From NCBI RefSeq assembly GCF_014697105.1, contig NZ_JACJRF010000017.1, forward strand, positions 1 through 64,000: 64,000 nt of DNA, in the 5' to 3' direction. This document shows positions 62,806-64,000 of this stretch, piece by piece. The notes below the pieces were generated by a model that was not told the DNA's origin, did no database searches, and worked only from the letters and a program-made list of their open reading frames with translations. A program made the position numbers and the translations under genes. The stretch comes from Anabaena subtropica FACHB-260. Its GTDB lineage: Bacteria; Cyanobacteriota; Cyanobacteriia; Cyanobacteriales; Nostocaceae. Each line of letters begins with the position of its first letter. Within the stretch, counting starts at the first letter, position 1.

Positions 62806-64000
62806 ATGGATGATTTAGATACAAGAGAATGGTTGCTTACCAATGGCTTAGGAAGTTTTGCCAGTGGTACTGTTTCGGATATCCGTACCAGAACCTATCA
62901 CGGTTGGCTATTTGCTTCGACAAATCCGCCTTCTGGACGTACCCTGCTGCTTTCACACTTAGAAGCTAGTTTAGAAGTAGCAGGAAAAGCGGTGGCACTG
63001 GGAACGAATATCTGGGGTACGGGTGAGATTGGGCCAACAGGTTATAAACTGCTACGTTCTTTTGATGTTAACCCAGTTCCCAAATGGATTTGGGGTGAAG
63101 ATGACTGGCAATTAAGCAGGCAACTCGTTATGCCCTATGGTTGTGGAGGGAGTAGGGAGTGGGCTTGCCCTGAGCGCAGTCGAAGGGGAGTGGAGAGAGA
63201 AAATGATATTCAAACATCAGAATTTTGCCATCGGCTGTTAATTCAATATCGTTATGAAGGTAGAGAAACTGCTGTATTAAGACTGCGATTGCTAATTGCC
63301 GATCGCGACTTTCACCATCAACAAACTAATAGTCCAGATTTACAATTTTCCCAAGTGCTGGGTAACAAACAAATTTGCCTGCAAGCTATGATTGCTGGGC
63401 GCTTTGGCACACCTTGGCAGTTACAGTGGTCACAAGGAGAATATCAAGCAAATGCAGTGTGGTATTGGCATTATGGTTTACCAGAGGAGACACAACGCGG
63501 CTTAGGCGATCGCGAAGACCTCCATAGCCCTGGTTATTTGACAGTGACTCTCCAACCAGGAGATGCAGTAACTTTAGAAGCGCGGATGGGTTTTCCTGCG
63601 GAACTAACAAATTCTCTCAGCAGTGACACCTTTGCAGAAGCTGTGGAAGCAGAGCAAGAAAGGCTGGCTCAGGTGTTTGGATGGGGAGTGGGAGAAAAAT
63701 TAGGACTTGGGGCAGGAAGCAGGGGACAGGGGGGAGAAATTTCCCCTTTTCCCCCTGCTACGCCACTTGCTCCACTTGGAGAGACCCCAAGACCGCAGTG
63801 GCTCCCCTGCTCCCCAACTTCCTATCCCTCATCCCCAATTTGGCAGCAACTACTCAAAGCAGGTGATCAATTTATTGTCTATCGAGATTCAATTGCTGGT
63901 CCCACGGTGATTGCTGGTTATCACTGGTTCAATGATTGGGGACGTGATACCTTAATTGCTTTACCAGGTTTGGCATTAGTAACGCAGCGTTTTGAATTAG
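62806..64000 (+). CDS. Amylo-alpha-1,6-glucosidase / glycogen debranching-type enzyme, 3' end outside the window
   Basis: Open from ATG 62806 to the window end (398 codons, incomplete). The N-terminus EWLLTNGLGSFASGTVSDIR and RTYHGWLFA is typical of the bacterial debranching-enzyme N-terminal domain. Close to the window end, SIAGPTVIAGYHWFNDWGRD and TLIALPGLAL open the catalytic (alpha/alpha)6 barrel, with the WGRDT motif. Two low-complexity in-frame insertions from dispersed repeats are present (about 63139-63201 and 63694-63835), falling between conserved segments. It belongs with glgC and the GH13 gene in glucan metabolism. The reading frame is intact across both insertions. Confidence 0.88.
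   Translation, partial: MDDLDTREWLLTNGLGSFASGTVSDIRTRTYHGWLFASTNPPSGRTLLLSHLEASLEVAGKAVALGTNIWGTGEIGPTGYKLLRSFDVNPVPKWIWGEDDWQLSRQLVMPYGCGGSREWACPERSRRGVERENDIQTSEFCHRLLIQYRYEGRETAVLRLRLLIADRDFHHQQTNSPDLQFSQVLGNKQICLQAMIAGRFGTPWQLQWSQGEYQANAVWYWHYGLPEETQRGLGDREDLHSPGYLTVTLQPGDAVTLEARMGFPAELTNSLSSDTFAEAVEAEQERLAQVFGWGVGEKLGLGAGSRGQGGEISPFPPATPLAPLGETPRPQWLPCSPTSYPSSPIWQQLLKAGDQFIVYRDSIAGPTVIAGYHWFNDWGRDTLIALPGLALVTQRFEL
63139..63201. repeat. Repeat-derived in-frame insertion 1 in the debranching-type gene
   Basis: GGGAGTAGGGAGTGGGCTTG, then CCCTGAGCGCAGTCGAAGGG, is a common dispersed intergenic repeat type. Here it is read in frame as SREWACPERSRRGV. Confidence 0.7.
63694..63835. repeat. Repeat-derived in-frame insertion 2 in the debranching-type gene
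   Basis: About 140 bp of G/C-rich, low-complexity sequence. 63750-63812 is the inverse of the repeat at 32155-32268. It is read in frame as a Pro/Gly/Ser-rich stretch of about 47 residues. Confidence 0.78.

Overview
The window is chromosomal DNA of a filamentous, heterocyst-forming type of cyanobacterium (Nostocales; Nostoc/Anabaena-like). The evidence is a complete phycocyanin operon with four cpcG genes, System II cytochrome c biogenesis genes, heme oxygenase, cyanobacterial DUF families (DUF1818, DUF4359, DUF3891), many copies of the HIP1 palindrome GCGATCGC, and abundant heptanucleotide tandem repeats (STRR type) typical of this order. This is inferred from gene content; no rRNA is present to fix the genus.

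Layout. 0-2.6 kb is an accessory patch: a small hydrophobic peptide gene, a 5'-truncated gene remnant, a stand-alone HTH protein of the conflict-system (VMAP/NACHT-associated) type, and a papain-fold toxin with a probable immunity partner. 2.7-6.3 kb is nifJ. 6.6-10.5 kb holds membrane proteins and the ccdA-ccs1 pair. 10.8-13.3 kb holds ho1 and hemN. 13.6-15.7 kb holds a YeaQ-like membrane protein, a manganese catalase and a DUF3891 protein. 15.7-16.1 kb is a tandem array of three small RNA genes on the minus strand, with a fourth copy at 20.1 kb, flanking a large hybrid histidine kinase. 20.3-31.3 kb is housekeeping: purH, a quinone-oxidoreductase-like gene, a pentapeptide protein, nnrD, a NUDIX hydrolase, folK and a class A PBP. 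31.6-37.8 kb holds tRNA-His, sirB-cobA, a PatA-like response regulator, a Uma2 protein and rluD. 37.8-39.7 kb is a 1.9-kb gene-poor gap with a decayed HEAT-repeat (lyase-like) reading frame, followed by cpcBACDEF-cpcG1-G4 (39.7-47 kb). 47-64 kb holds a methyltransferase, an HD protein, putA, tRNA-Pro, DUF1818, rpoZ, a fasciclin protein, a GH13 enzyme, a subtilase, glgC, a P-loop kinase, DnaJ, two peroxiredoxins and the start of a glycogen-debranching-type enzyme.

How the genes fit together. ho1 (first step from heme to bilin), hemN (protoporphyrin supply) and the cpc operon (apoproteins, linkers and the CpcE/F lyase) serve phycobilisome construction. sirB and cobA overlap and supply siroheme. 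glgC, the GH13 enzyme and the debranching-type enzyme belong to glycogen and glucan metabolism. The manganese catalase and two peroxiredoxins handle peroxide.

Most notable observations: (1) four copies of a Yfr2-like small RNA, each with a TANNNT -10 box and, exactly 32 nt further upstream, a shared 21-nt box (decayed in one copy); (2) two miniature inverted-repeat elements with matching termini and exact 10-bp target duplications, one inserted between putA and its terminator; (3) no pec genes next to cpc, where related strains carry pecBACEF, with a degraded lyase-like frame in their place; (4) repeat-derived in-frame insertions in nifJ and in the debranching-type enzyme; (5) heptamer repeats that supply or abut start and stop codons of several genes, including in the cpc operon.
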